DNA of 36,554 nt from Bacillota bacterium (lineage in GTDB: Bacteria; Bacillota; Clostridia; Acetivibrionales; DSM-1351). The translations under genes were made by a program, and so were the position numbers. Where the stretch lies: NCBI GenBank assembly GCA_023391425.1, contig JAEWAX010000047.1, positions 1-36,554 on the forward strand, in the 5' to 3' direction. The notes under the pieces were generated by a model. That model had not been told where the DNA came from, ran no database searches, and saw only the letters and a program-made list of their open reading frames with translations. Below, one piece after another: positions 24,841 through 32,738 of this stretch. Position 1 is the stretch's first letter; each line of letters begins with the position of its first letter.

Positions 24841-24970
24841 CCCCACCTCTTATAGGTGGCGGGTACCGCTTCGGTTTTCAGGCGGCGAGCATATCTCCCG
24901 CCTCGTTGAAACGCTGCTAATGAAATTAAATTTTTCTACAACCGAAAAATTTAATTTTGAATTGAGGCGT
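24841..24970 (+). repeat. Structured intergenic element with overlapping alternative stems
   Basis: CCACCT/AGGTGG (24843-24848, 24854-24859) forms a first hairpin starting six bases after the PfkB stop. GGCGGG (24858-24863) can pair with CCCGCC (24897-24902), while the overlapping CGCCTC (24899-24904) can pair instead with GAGGCG (24964-24969), enclosing a perfect 14-bp stem 24923-24936/24944-24957 with a seven-base loop. GC content is higher than in flanking DNA. No ORF. Could be a terminator complex, a mobile-element end or a regulatory RNA ahead of tex. Confidence 0.65.
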
Positions 24971-25085
24971 TATAAAAGAGATTTAGGAATAGCAAGTAAT
25001 TCAGCTCTTGCCATGGACTATAAATAAGTGCGTATTGAAAACTGTTATAAGATAATTATATAGTTAATTTATGAGGTGAAATAAT

Positions 25086-27239
25086 ATGACCATTGTTGAA
25101 CAATTGATTAAAGAATTTAATCTTAAGCCTTTTCAGGTACAAAATACAGTTAAATTAATTGATGAAGGTAATACTATACCTTTTATTGCTCGTTATAGAA
25201 AAGAAGTTACTGGTGAACTGAATGACCAAGTACTAAGAGAATTATATGAACGCCTAATATACTTACGAAACTTAGATGAAAGACGTGAGGATGTAAGGAG
25301 ACTAATAGAAGCGCAGGGTAAGCTGACTGAAGAAATAAGCAGGTCATTAGACGCTTCTGTGACACTTCAGGAGCTAGAAGACATTTATCGGCCTTATAAG
25401 GTTAAAAGAAAAACACGAGCATCAATTGCAAAGGAGAAGGGCTTAGAACCATTGGCAACAATTATTTTTGCACAAATGCCATCACGAACTTCTGTAGATG
25501 AAATAGCCTCAAGGTATATTGATGAGGAAAAAGGAGTAAACACAATAGAAGAGGCATTAGCTGGTGCAATGGATATTATAGCAGAAGAGGTCTCTGACAA
25601 TGCGCAGTACCGTAAAGTGTTAAGAGAAATAATATTTAAAAACGGAATGATTTTCTCAACCGCAAAGAAAGAAGAAGATTCTGTTTATAGGATGTATTAT
25701 GACTTTAAAGAGCCTGTTTCAAAAATAGCCAATCATAGGGTTTTAGCACTAAATAGAGGTGAAAAGGAAGAATTCTTACAAGTCAAAATAGATGTGGATA
25801 GTTCAATAGGATTGTCATTCTTAAAGGGCAAGACTATTAAGAATACAAACCCTGCTATGGCAAAATATGTTGAGAATGCTATTGAAGACTCTTACAATAG
25901 ACTAATTTTCCCATCATTAGAGAGGGATGTTAGAAATCAATTAACAGATTTAGCTCAGGAGCAGGCTATGAAAGTGTTTTCTGAAAATCTAAGAAATCTC
26001 CTTTTACAGCCTCCAGTAAAGGACAGAGTTGTCTTAGGACTAGACCCGGCCTACAGGACAGGCTGCAAGCTGGCTGTTGTGGACGAAACTGGTAAAGTTC
26101 TTGAGACAGCTGTAATATATCCCACTCCACCACAAAACAAAGTGGAAGAGGCTAAAGTAAAAGTTAAACATTTAATTGAAAAGTATAAAGTTGATATTAT
26201 TTCGATTGGGAATGGTACAGCGTCAAAAGAATCTGAGATGTTTGTCGTTGAGCTATTAAAAGAAATAGATAGAAGAGTATTTTATATGGTTGTCAGTGAG
26301 GCTGGTGCGTCTGTATACTCTGCATCAAAGCTGGCTGCTGAAGAGTTTCCGGATTTTGATGTAGCACTTCGTAGTGCGGTTTCAATTGCAAGGAGACTTC
26401 AAGATCCATTGGCAGAATTAGTAAAGATTGATCCTAAAGCTATCGGTGTTGGACAGTATCAGCATGATATGAACCAGAAAAGACTGGGTGAATCTTTAGG
26501 AGGAGTAGTCGAAGCTTGTGTAAATGATGTTGGCGTAGATTTAAATACTGCTTCAGCTTCTTTACTATCATATATATCAGGAGTATCAGCTGCTATAGCT
26601 AAAAATGTAGTAGAGTATAGAGAGCAAAATGGTAAGTTTAAAAATAGAAATGAAATAAAAAAGGTTAAAAAGCTTGGGGATAAAACCTTTGAACAATGTG
26701 CGGGTTTTCTTAGGATAACCGACGGTGAGAATATCCTAGATAACACCTCTGTTCATCCAGAGTCATACAAGGCTGCAAAGCAGCTCTTAGATAAAATGAA
26801 TTATACCTTATCTGATGTAAATTTAAAAAAGTTAGTTGGATTAGATAAAAAAGTTGAGCAAAGTGGGGTAGCAAAAATTGCAGAAGAACTTGAAATAGGA
26901 GTACCAACATTAAAAGATATTATTAAAGAGTTATTAAAGCCTGGAAGAGACCCAAGAGATGAACTACCAAAACCAATTCTGCACACAGACATTCTTCAAA
27001 TAGAGGATTTGAAATCAGGAATGGTGCTCACTGGAACAGTTAGAAATGTTGCAGATTTTGGAGCTTTTGTTGACATAGGGGTGCATCAAGATGGACTTGT
27101 GCATATTTCACAACTTGCTGATAAATTTGTTAAAAATCCTATGGAGGTTGTGGCGGTAGGCGATATTGTCAAGGTTAGAGTTTTAGAGGTTGATGCTGAT
27201 AGAAAAAGAATATCACTTAGCATGAGAGAGATTAACTAA
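25086..27239 (+). CDS. tex: Tex-family RNA-binding transcription accessory protein
   Basis: A 717-aa nucleic-acid-binding protein related to Spt6. Domains in order: Tex N-terminal helical region (1-190; FKLKPFQVQNTVKLID-like start and ARYRKEVTGEL), YqgF/RNase H-like domain (about 318-450; VVLGLDPAYRTGCKLAVVDE), helix-hairpin-helix pair (about 480-555; VGVDLNTASASLLSYISG) and a C-terminal S1 domain (about 640-712; GMVLTGTVRNVADFGAFVDIG). Length is normal for the family. ATG 25086 has GAGGTG 7 bases upstream. Role in transcription/RNA quality control is inferred from family. Confidence 0.96.
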   Translation: MTIVEQLIKEFNLKPFQVQNTVKLIDEGNTIPFIARYRKEVTGELNDQVLRELYERLIYLRNLDERREDVRRLIEAQGKLTEEISRSLDASVTLQELEDIYRPYKVKRKTRASIAKEKGLEPLATIIFAQMPSRTSVDEIASRYIDEEKGVNTIEEALAGAMDIIAEEVSDNAQYRKVLREIIFKNGMIFSTAKKEEDSVYRMYYDFKEPVSKIANHRVLALNRGEKEEFLQVKIDVDSSIGLSFLKGKTIKNTNPAMAKYVENAIEDSYNRLIFPSLERDVRNQLTDLAQEQAMKVFSENLRNLLLQPPVKDRVVLGLDPAYRTGCKLAVVDETGKVLETAVIYPTPPQNKVEEAKVKVKHLIEKYKVDIISIGNGTASKESEMFVVELLKEIDRRVFYMVVSEAGASVYSASKLAAEEFPDFDVALRSAVSIARRLQDPLAELVKIDPKAIGVGQYQHDMNQKRLGESLGGVVEACVNDVGVDLNTASASLLSYISGVSAAIAKNVVEYREQNGKFKNRNEIKKVKKLGDKTFEQCAGFLRITDGENILDNTSVHPESYKAAKQLLDKMNYTLSDVNLKKLVGLDKKVEQSGVAKIAEELEIGVPTLKDIIKELLKPGRDPRDELPKPILHTDILQIEDLKSGMVLTGTVRNVADFGAFVDIGVHQDGLVHISQLADKFVKNPMEVVAVGDIVKVRVLEVDADRKRISLSMREIN

Positions 27240-27376
27240 TACTAATTATCTATGAAATCAGCTTATTTAGTTGTCCAGAAGTAATAAACTATGGTATTAT
27301 TTAGCTATGCTTTTGTTTTAGACAACGGCTTTATATTACCTTGTACACTAGATAGAAAAGAAAGAAGGACAAATTA

Positions 27377-28267
27377 ATGGGAACATTTAAAAATGCTGTT
27401 CATCTACTTACTAAGAGGCCGTCGATACTTATTTTAACTATTATACTTAGTTCCATAATATGTGTGGTTGAGAACCTTTTCATTACATTGTTTTATGGAA
27501 TTACCATGTTTAAAACAGGAAGCCCTTTTGATGACTATATTAATATAATTCAGTTTGTAATTGATACAATACTTGTACCACAAACGGCTGTAAAGATAAT
27601 AATGGCATTAGTAGTTCTTATAGTTGTGGTTGCTCTGATTTTTGCTCTATTGTTGTCTGGATATTTTAATATATTAAATAATACTGTGCAAGGCAAAAAT
27701 AAAACTAACGAAAGCGAATTTATTGCTGGCATCAAAAAGTATTTTTTAAGAATGATTTCACTAAATTTATGGACATTGTGCGCAGCTGTTTTGTTTGTTA
27801 TTTATGTTTTGGTTGCATCTATCCCAGCTGCAATATTCATTGATAATGCGTTTAATGGTACTATTAATATAATCGCTGGTATTTTACTCTTTATTATCAC
27901 TATCTTAGTTTTATTCTTTAGCTTTGCTTTTATTAGACAATATTTAGTGTTTTGGTATCCAGCAGCTATGATATATGATAAAAACCACTTTAAAATAGCA
28001 AAAAAAATATCTAATAGTAATTTTTGGACTTTACTATCAAAATTTATTGTTTTTGATGTTATTATATTAGTATTTGATTCTATATATGTAATAACTAGTT
28101 TTTCCTTGGCAAATGCTCAGATTGTTTCAGGAGCTACAAGTAACATATTGCTATTTGTTAATATTATTTTTAAGACTATTTATATTGCGCTAATAGTATG
28201 TTTTGTGTTTTATTCATTTAAAAATTGTAATGATAAGTTTCAGTACAAAAAAATAGCCCAAGACTAA
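27377..28267 (+). CDS. Six-transmembrane-segment membrane protein of unknown function
   Basis: A 296-aa hydrophobic protein with about six membrane segments (about 18-42, 76-100, 128-153, 160-185, 215-240, 255-280). An amphipathic N-terminus (MGTFKNAVHLLTKRPSILIL) and internal layout resemble the loosely defined DUF975/YciC-type or glycerophosphodiester-phosphodiesterase membrane-domain families, but I cannot assign it. ATG 27377 has AAGGA upstream. Its stop overlaps by four bases the stop of the convergent gene at 28264. Confidence 0.8.
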   Translation: MGTFKNAVHLLTKRPSILILTIILSSIICVVENLFITLFYGITMFKTGSPFDDYINIIQFVIDTILVPQTAVKIIMALVVLIVVVALIFALLLSGYFNILNNTVQGKNKTNESEFIAGIKKYFLRMISLNLWTLCAAVLFVIYVLVASIPAAIFIDNAFNGTINIIAGILLFIITILVLFFSFAFIRQYLVFWYPAAMIYDKNHFKIAKKISNSNFWTLLSKFIVFDVIILVFDSIYVITSFSLANAQIVSGATSNILLFVNIIFKTIYIALIVCFVFYSFKNCNDKFQYKKIAQD

Positions 28268-28635
28268 AAAATATCTAGTAACAGGTAAGCTAGAATGATT
28301 ATAAGTATTTCATCCTCCATTTTATCTGTCATAAGTAGTAGAATTAGACCTACAAGAAGTAAGTCATCTATATAGATATCATGACCGAAAATATTAATAA
28401 GAGGATCATTTGACCTATCACCTCTATCATCTTTTTCACCAGATCCAAATAGTGAATTAAGAAAGCTGAATGCCTGTGGATTCTTTTTTTCTTTAGGAAT
28501 AACAGGCTCCTCTACTGGTGGTAAAGCATTCTCTTCTACTATAGGGGGCTGAGGAGAGTGTGATTTGTGATCTTTTGAGTGAGATTCACTTTTTTTATAT
28601 TTTCGAGATTTTGGAGAATGCTTACTGTAAGCCAT
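28264..28635 (-). CDS. Small protein with basic/Ser N-terminus and hydrophobic C-terminus
   Basis: A 123-aa protein. The N-terminal third is rich in Lys, Ser and His (KHSPKSRKYKKSESHSKDHK), the middle is Pro/Glu-rich, and the last 35 residues are hydrophobic (DDLLLVGLILLLMTDKMEDE and ILIIILAYLLLDIF). ATG 28635 has AGGAG 8 bases upstream; a GTG at 28644 overlaps that site and is rejected. Last gene of a minus-strand run of small proteins. The composition suggests a spore or envelope-associated role, but this is inference; family not recognised. Confidence 0.75.
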   Translation of the reverse strand: MAYSKHSPKSRKYKKSESHSKDHKSHSPQPPIVEENALPPVEEPVIPKEKKNPQAFSFLNSLFGSGEKDDRGDRSNDPLINIFGHDIYIDDLLLVGLILLLMTDKMEDEILIIILAYLLLDIF

Positions 28636-28695
28636 ACTTTCCACTCCTGTCCAAACTAGTTCTATCCGTTAAGAACTGATATCTTATACTTATCG

Positions 28696-29082
28696 CTATT
28701 CTGAATCGTCAAATAGTTTTGTTAAACTACCCATTTTTAAAAGCTTCATACATGTTTGGAGCTTCTTTTGCCTATGTTTGTTTAGATATGGATTAATTGC
28801 ATTTAATAAATTCACTTTAGGATCATTAGGTGCACTAAGCATATTCACAGCTTTTTTCATTTTCCTTGCTGCATCATTTAACTCGTCAGTCCCTACTTTA
28901 GGGGAGTCTCCAGTTGTATTTGTCTTTTGAGTAGTATCATCCGTAGGGCTTTCTTCTTTTGTATTGTTATTAGACATAAGCATGTTTAATAAGCCCTTAA
29001 CATTATCCGGGATATTTGCATTTGAGTTTTGTCCTAGCATATCTGCTATTTGTTTAAATTTATCTCCCATCTCGTCACTCAT
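28696..29082 (-). CDS. Small helical protein of unknown function
   Basis: A 128-aa soluble protein: helical N-terminus (MSDEMGDKFKQIADMLGQ), Thr/Asn/Asp-rich linker (about 52-85) and a conserved-looking C-terminus with PKVNLLNAINPYLNKHRQKK followed by LQTCMKLLKMGSLTKLF. The C-terminal PxVxLLxAIxPYLxxxRQ pattern recurs in small clostridial proteins as I recall, without known function. GGAGG precedes ATG 29082. It lies between two other small genes on the same strand, likely co-expressed. Confidence 0.8.
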   Translation of the reverse strand: MSDEMGDKFKQIADMLGQNSNANIPDNVKGLLNMLMSNNNTKEESPTDDTTQKTNTTGDSPKVGTDELNDAARKMKKAVNMLSAPNDPKVNLLNAINPYLNKHRQKKLQTCMKLLKMGSLTKLFDDSE

Positions 29083-29109
29083 TCAAATACCTCCAATTAT
29101 AGTTTGTTG

Positions 29110-29424
29110 CTAAGAATTGAGAAAATCATTAACTTTTTTCATTATGACATCACTATCTTTTCCCAGTAACTTTTCTAGTTTATTCAAATCAGTCTGAGTC
29201 ATTTTCTTCTTAATTTCATCTTTATTGATTTTTAAATTTTTGATTTTTTCATCATCAAACTCATTAATTTTGTTTATCAATTCTTCTTTATCAATTTTTT
29301 CTAATTTTTTTTTGAATTCATCTGTATCTTCTTTCTTTAGCATATCAATTGCCTGATTTACCTTGGATTGAATCATCTTGTCTGCCAACATGTCTTGCAA
29401 TTTCTTACTTAATGAATCTCCCAT
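29110..29424 (-). CDS. Small charged helical protein
   Basis: A 104-aa protein dominated by Lys, Glu, Asp and Asn (MGDSLSKKLQDMLADKMIQ, then repeats of K-I-D-K-E-E-L-I-N-K type). No membrane segment or Cys; predicted entirely helical. ATG 29424 has GGAGG followed by T-rich spacer; the ATG/GTG four codons upstream lies at the ribosome binding site and is rejected. 28 bases separate it from the next gene downstream, so co-transcription is likely. Confidence 0.78.
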   Translation of the reverse strand: MGDSLSKKLQDMLADKMIQSKVNQAIDMLKKEDTDEFKKKLEKIDKEELINKINEFDDEKIKNLKINKDEIKKKMTQTDLNKLEKLLGKDSDVIMKKVNDFLNS

Positions 29425-29520
29425 AAAAACCTCCAATTTAATAGAAATTTAATTGTTTGACTAATTACAGTTTATGCCATATGACAAGCTTAATATGTAC
29501 AAACCTCTTTCTTAAATTTG

Positions 29521-29557
29521 AAATAGAAGCTTGGATTCTTAACCCAAGCTTCTATTT
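29521..29557 (-). terminator. Terminator-like hairpin after the Cys-rich gene
   Basis: AAATAGAAGCTTGG (29521-29534) pairs perfectly (14 bp) with CCAAGCTTCTATTT (29544-29557) around a nine-base loop. It lies 38 bases past the stop of the minus-strand gene 29595-29804; the T tail on the minus strand is short. Confidence 0.65.
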
Positions 29558-29594
29558 TAAGTAGTTTTTGCCGTTACTGGGCAGTTGCATAGAA

Positions 29595-29804
29595 TTAATC
29601 GCAATCTTCGTTATCGCAGCAGCAAACGAACAATAACAATAATATAATTGCAAGCCAAATTAGCCAGTCGCAGTCACTACCGAATAAATCTGAGAAGCAA
29701 CCTGAACCATTATTGCAGCAGCAGAAGAAAATAATTGCTAATATTATTAGCCATGTACATCCTATACCACTTTCACCGCTTTTACCTCCACCGAAACATC
29801 CCAT
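29595..29804 (-). CDS. Cys-rich small membrane protein
   Basis: A 69-aa protein with two similar halves, each a hydrophobic helix followed by a Cys cluster: GCTWLIILAIIFFCCCNNGS and DCDWLIWLAIILLLLFVCCC followed by DNEDCD. It contains twelve Cys. Small clostridial proteins of this type were sometimes given the legacy name chorion class high-cysteine protein; real function unknown. GGAGG precedes ATG 29804. The internal duplication suggests origin by repeat of one helix-CCC module. It could be a spore-coat or metal-binding membrane component. Confidence 0.75.
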   Translation of the reverse strand: MGCFGGGKSGESGIGCTWLIILAIIFFCCCNNGSGCFSDLFGSDCDWLIWLAIILLLLFVCCCDNEDCD

Positions 29805-29869
29805 AATTTTACCTCCAAAAAATATATTTAGTATACTGCATAGTATGTAGATGAAATAAAAGTTGTTAC

Positions 29870-29906
29870 ACCAACATTTATTATTTTAAAAATAATAAAT
29901 GTTGGT
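29870..29906. repeat. 37-bp perfect palindrome
   Basis: Two 18-base arms, perfect, around one central A (29888). The arms read ACCAACATTTATTATTTT and its complement. It lies between divergent genes (Cys-rich protein leftward, flavoprotein rightward), where a simple terminator is not expected. Confidence 0.75.
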
Positions 29907-29944
29907 ATATTATATAAGTAAAGCAGTTTAATCTACTTTTAGAC

Positions 29945-30060
29945 TCTGAGGGAGTAAAGGCGCATCACCCGGAATCTATAAAATTCGCTTATCGGATATC
30001 TACCGCAGCTTATACTCCCGCCCTAATATATGGCAGATAAACTGCGCTATGGCCTTGGAT
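29945..30060. other. Possible structured RNA or regulatory region upstream of the flavoprotein gene
   Basis: GGGAGTA (29950-29956) pairs with TACTCCC (30013-30019), enclosing CCG/CGG and GAAT/ATTC stems (29969-29995). A GCAG/CTGC hairpin follows near 30032-30044. GC content is higher than in the flanks. No ORF and no riboswitch consensus I recognise. With the palindrome at 29870-29906 this is what the gene-free stretch 29805-30127 holds. Confidence 0.4.
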
Positions 30061-30127
30061 TGTGATTTCTAAGGTACACAAATATTAGTAGAATGAAATT
30101 AGCTGTTCAATAAGGAGAGAATAAATT

Positions 30128-30997
30128 ATGTTTGATGTAATAATTATTGGAAAAGGTCCTGCAGGCATATCAGCATCACTATATACTGTCCGAGCTGGGC
30201 TTAAGACATTGGTGATTGGGCAAGATAATAGCGCCTTGAAAAAAGCTGATAGAATTGAGAATTACTTTGGATTTTCTGAGCCTGTTTCAGGTCAGTATCT
30301 TCTAGAACAAGGGATAAAACAGGCACAGCGTCTGGGTGTTAAGTTTAGTGATAATGAAGTAATAGCAATAGAAAAGGGTGAGTATTTTGACATATATACC
30401 ACAGATCAAAACTATTCATGTAAGGCAGTATTGTTAGCTACTGGTCAGAAGATAGTAAAAGTAAAAATAGATAGACTGGCTGAATTTGAGGGGAATGGTG
30501 TCAGCTATTGTACTACTTGTGATGGTTTTTTCTACAGAGGCCTCAAGGTTGGACTGGTAGGCTATAAGGATTATGTTATACATGAAGCTTTGGAATTAGA
30601 ACCTTTAACAAAGAATATCACAATTTATACCAATGGAAACCAATTAGAACTTACTGAAAAATACAAGAAACTTGCTTCTCATTTTTCAATAAATGACAAG
30701 CTAATCAAGGGTATCGATGGTAAGGAGGTCATTGAAAGTATATGTTTTCAAGACGGGACGCAAGAGAATATTGATGGATTATTTATTGCATTTGATTCGG
30801 CATCAAGTATAGATTTTGCAAGAAAACTGGGTGTAATAACAAGTAAAAATTCTGTTGTCGTTGATGAGAAACAACAAACAAATCTAAAGGGATTATTTGC
30901 TGCTGGTGATTGCACAGGGGGAATAAAGCAAGTTTCAACTGCAGTTGGACAAGGGGCGTTAGCAGGTAAACAAATGATTGCGTATATAAGAGAATAG
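30128..30997 (+). CDS. Ferredoxin-type flavin thioredoxin reductase-like flavoprotein
   Basis: A 289-aa TrxB-like protein. FAD-binding GKGPAGISA (8-16) and the C-terminal GLFAAGDCTGGIKQVSTAVG are intact, and the redox pair is present in YCTTCDGFF (C128, C131). The NADPH-binding GGGDSAxEEA motif of normal thioredoxin reductases is replaced by VGLVGYKDYVIHEALELEP, and the protein is about 20 residues shorter. This pattern matches ferredoxin-dependent flavin thioredoxin reductases (FFTR) and related deeply rooted enzymes of Clostridia, which take electrons from ferredoxin and lack pyridine nucleotide binding; assignment is inference. ATG 30128 has AAGGAGAG upstream. No thioredoxin gene is adjacent. 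Confidence 0.8.
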   Translation: MFDVIIIGKGPAGISASLYTVRAGLKTLVIGQDNSALKKADRIENYFGFSEPVSGQYLLEQGIKQAQRLGVKFSDNEVIAIEKGEYFDIYTTDQNYSCKAVLLATGQKIVKVKIDRLAEFEGNGVSYCTTCDGFFYRGLKVGLVGYKDYVIHEALELEPLTKNITIYTNGNQLELTEKYKKLASHFSINDKLIKGIDGKEVIESICFQDGTQENIDGLFIAFDSASSIDFARKLGVITSKNSVVVDEKQQTNLKGLFAAGDCTGGIKQVSTAVGQGALAGKQMIAYIRE

Positions 30998-31137
30998 TAT
31001 ATTAATGCAAATTAGTATTATACTTTCCCTAGAACCAATTTATATTATTTAAAAGCAAATTCCTATAATAATTAGAAAGTAAACAAGCGTTAATGTATTT
31101 TGTGCTTATTGAAATAATTTACATGGAGTGATAAAAT

Positions 31138-31161
31138 ATGGCTAATAATAGCAGTTATTAG
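31138..31161 (+). CDS. Possible 7-codon leader peptide before the histidine kinase
   Basis: ATG at 31138 follows TGGAG by 9 bases and encodes MANNSSY then TAG; the kinase ribosome binding site AGGAG follows only 6 bases later. A leader controlling translation of the kinase is possible; chance is also possible. Confidence 0.3.
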   Translation: MANNSSY

Positions 31162-31176
31162 ATATAGGAGATAGGT

Positions 31177-32565
31177 ATGTTTGTAGTATTTATATTATTA
31201 TGGGTTATTGCAATACTGTTAATTTATGCAAATCCAAAAACAACATGGGCTCGGTGGGCTAGTAGTTGTTTGTTCCTAAATGGATTTGGTGGTGTTGCTG
31301 TAATATTTAATGACGATTTAATTCCGTTTATAAATCAGACAAATAACTCAAACCTAATGTTTTTGTGTTTAGTAGGAAAGTATATTGCAAACGTGCTCCA
31401 ACATTATTTAGCAACTTATGCTTTTATTGGCTTTGTGCTTTTTTTTACAAATTTTCTAGATGTTAAACTTAGCAATACTACAAAACATATTATTTTAACG
31501 ATATTAGCTATTCCGAGTATTATGATGTTTGTTTTTTATTCTTATGGATTAACATTTGAACCCAATTATATAGTATTATCAGCATGGGTGGTTTTATATA
31601 CTTTAATAGCAAATATCATACTAATTATTAGTATTTTAAAAGAAAAAGACCGTACAAAAAAGTATCAGAAGCTTTTAGTAGGCCTTTTTGCTATTCCTAC
31701 CACTTTGTCTATAATGTGGACTAGTTATTTGTCCGTGGCTGTTGGTTATCATGAAATATGGTATTTTAACTATTGGATAATACTATTTCAATTTACAGTA
31801 TTTATAATTATGGCTTTAAAATATGGTTTTCTTGGTGTAAGGCTTAGAGTTGAAAGATGCAATCTAGATGAAACGATAGATACAGTAATTAACGGAATAA
31901 GTGTAATATCTCATGCAATTAAAAACGAAGCTGCTACTATTAGTCTGTGTGTTGATACAATACGATGTACTGATAAAATAGATTCAAATACTGACAAAAA
32001 GTTAAATATTATTAAGGAATCAAGTAAAAGCTTGTCTGAGTTTACCCAGAGAATAAATAAATTTAGAATATTTGAAATGGATCTGGAGCCATATGTTCTT
32101 AACATTATAGTTGAAAAAGTTATTAGACAAGTTATGCCAATAACTTCTGGCAAAGACATAAAAATAATAAATAATAGTAAAGAAGATGTTACTATAATGA
32201 TAGATGCAGTACATATAACGGAGGTTCTTAAAAATATATTAATTAATGCAATTGAGGCTATTGAGATTAAAGGAACAATATATATTGAAACAGAAGTTAT
32301 CAATGGAAATATTTGCTTATCTGTTATAGACAATGGTGTAGGAATTCCCCAAAAATCTATTGAAAAAGTACTGACTCCATTTTATTCAACTAAAAAGGGA
32401 AAGAATAATTTTGGCCTGGGGCTAAGCTATTGCTACAAAGTTATGAAATGCCATAATGGATGCCTGAAAATAAGTAGTGTAGTAAACCAAGGTACAAAAA
32501 TGTCACTATTCTTTCCAATAGAAAGAGTCCTCAGTATTAAGAATAGTGTTTCAGCAGAAAATTGA
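31177..32565 (+). CDS. Membrane sensor histidine kinase, orphan
   Basis: A 462-aa kinase. The N-terminal half has seven or eight hydrophobic segments (about residues 1-18, 28-46, 75-96, 105-124, 133-155, 168-190, 198-218). The kinase core follows: a dimerisation helix with candidate phospho-acceptor H246 in ISHAIKNEAATI, an N-box (VLKNILINAIEAIE), a D-box (VIDNGVGIP), and a G-box (KKGKNNFGLGLSYCYKVM). No response regulator lies nearby, so the partner is elsewhere. AGGAGATAG precedes ATG 31177. The membrane input domain suggests a hydrophobic or membrane signal. It is not adjacent to the agr-like cassette, but a functional link cannot be excluded. Confidence 0.88.
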   Translation: MFVVFILLWVIAILLIYANPKTTWARWASSCLFLNGFGGVAVIFNDDLIPFINQTNNSNLMFLCLVGKYIANVLQHYLATYAFIGFVLFFTNFLDVKLSNTTKHIILTILAIPSIMMFVFYSYGLTFEPNYIVLSAWVVLYTLIANIILIISILKEKDRTKKYQKLLVGLFAIPTTLSIMWTSYLSVAVGYHEIWYFNYWIILFQFTVFIIMALKYGFLGVRLRVERCNLDETIDTVINGISVISHAIKNEAATISLCVDTIRCTDKIDSNTDKKLNIIKESSKSLSEFTQRINKFRIFEMDLEPYVLNIIVEKVIRQVMPITSGKDIKIINNSKEDVTIMIDAVHITEVLKNILINAIEAIEIKGTIYIETEVINGNICLSVIDNGVGIPQKSIEKVLTPFYSTKKGKNNFGLGLSYCYKVMKCHNGCLKISSVVNQGTKMSLFFPIERVLSIKNSVSAEN

Positions 32566-32738
32566 GTAACTAATAATATAAAAAATAAGTATAATAAGAC
32601 AAGTTTTCTTTATCTTAAAAAAATGTTAAAAAACGTTGACAAGTTAGAATACTTCCAATTGCTTGGGCATAGAAATAATGTGTAAGGGATGAATATTCAT
32701 AAATCAACTTTTAACATTTTTTGTGAGGTGGAATAAAG

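Noticed and set aside
29945..30060. Known riboswitch (TPP, SAM, c-di-AMP, guanidine types)
   Set aside because: No consensus core of these classes is seen; kept only as an unassigned structured region.
31911..32333. Minus-strand 140-aa ORF inside the histidine kinase
   Set aside because: Shadow of a well-supported kinase coding region.
31177..32565. Histidine kinase as the AgrC of the agr-like cassette
   Set aside because: It lies 18 kb away with no shared regulatory signature; a link cannot be supported from sequence.
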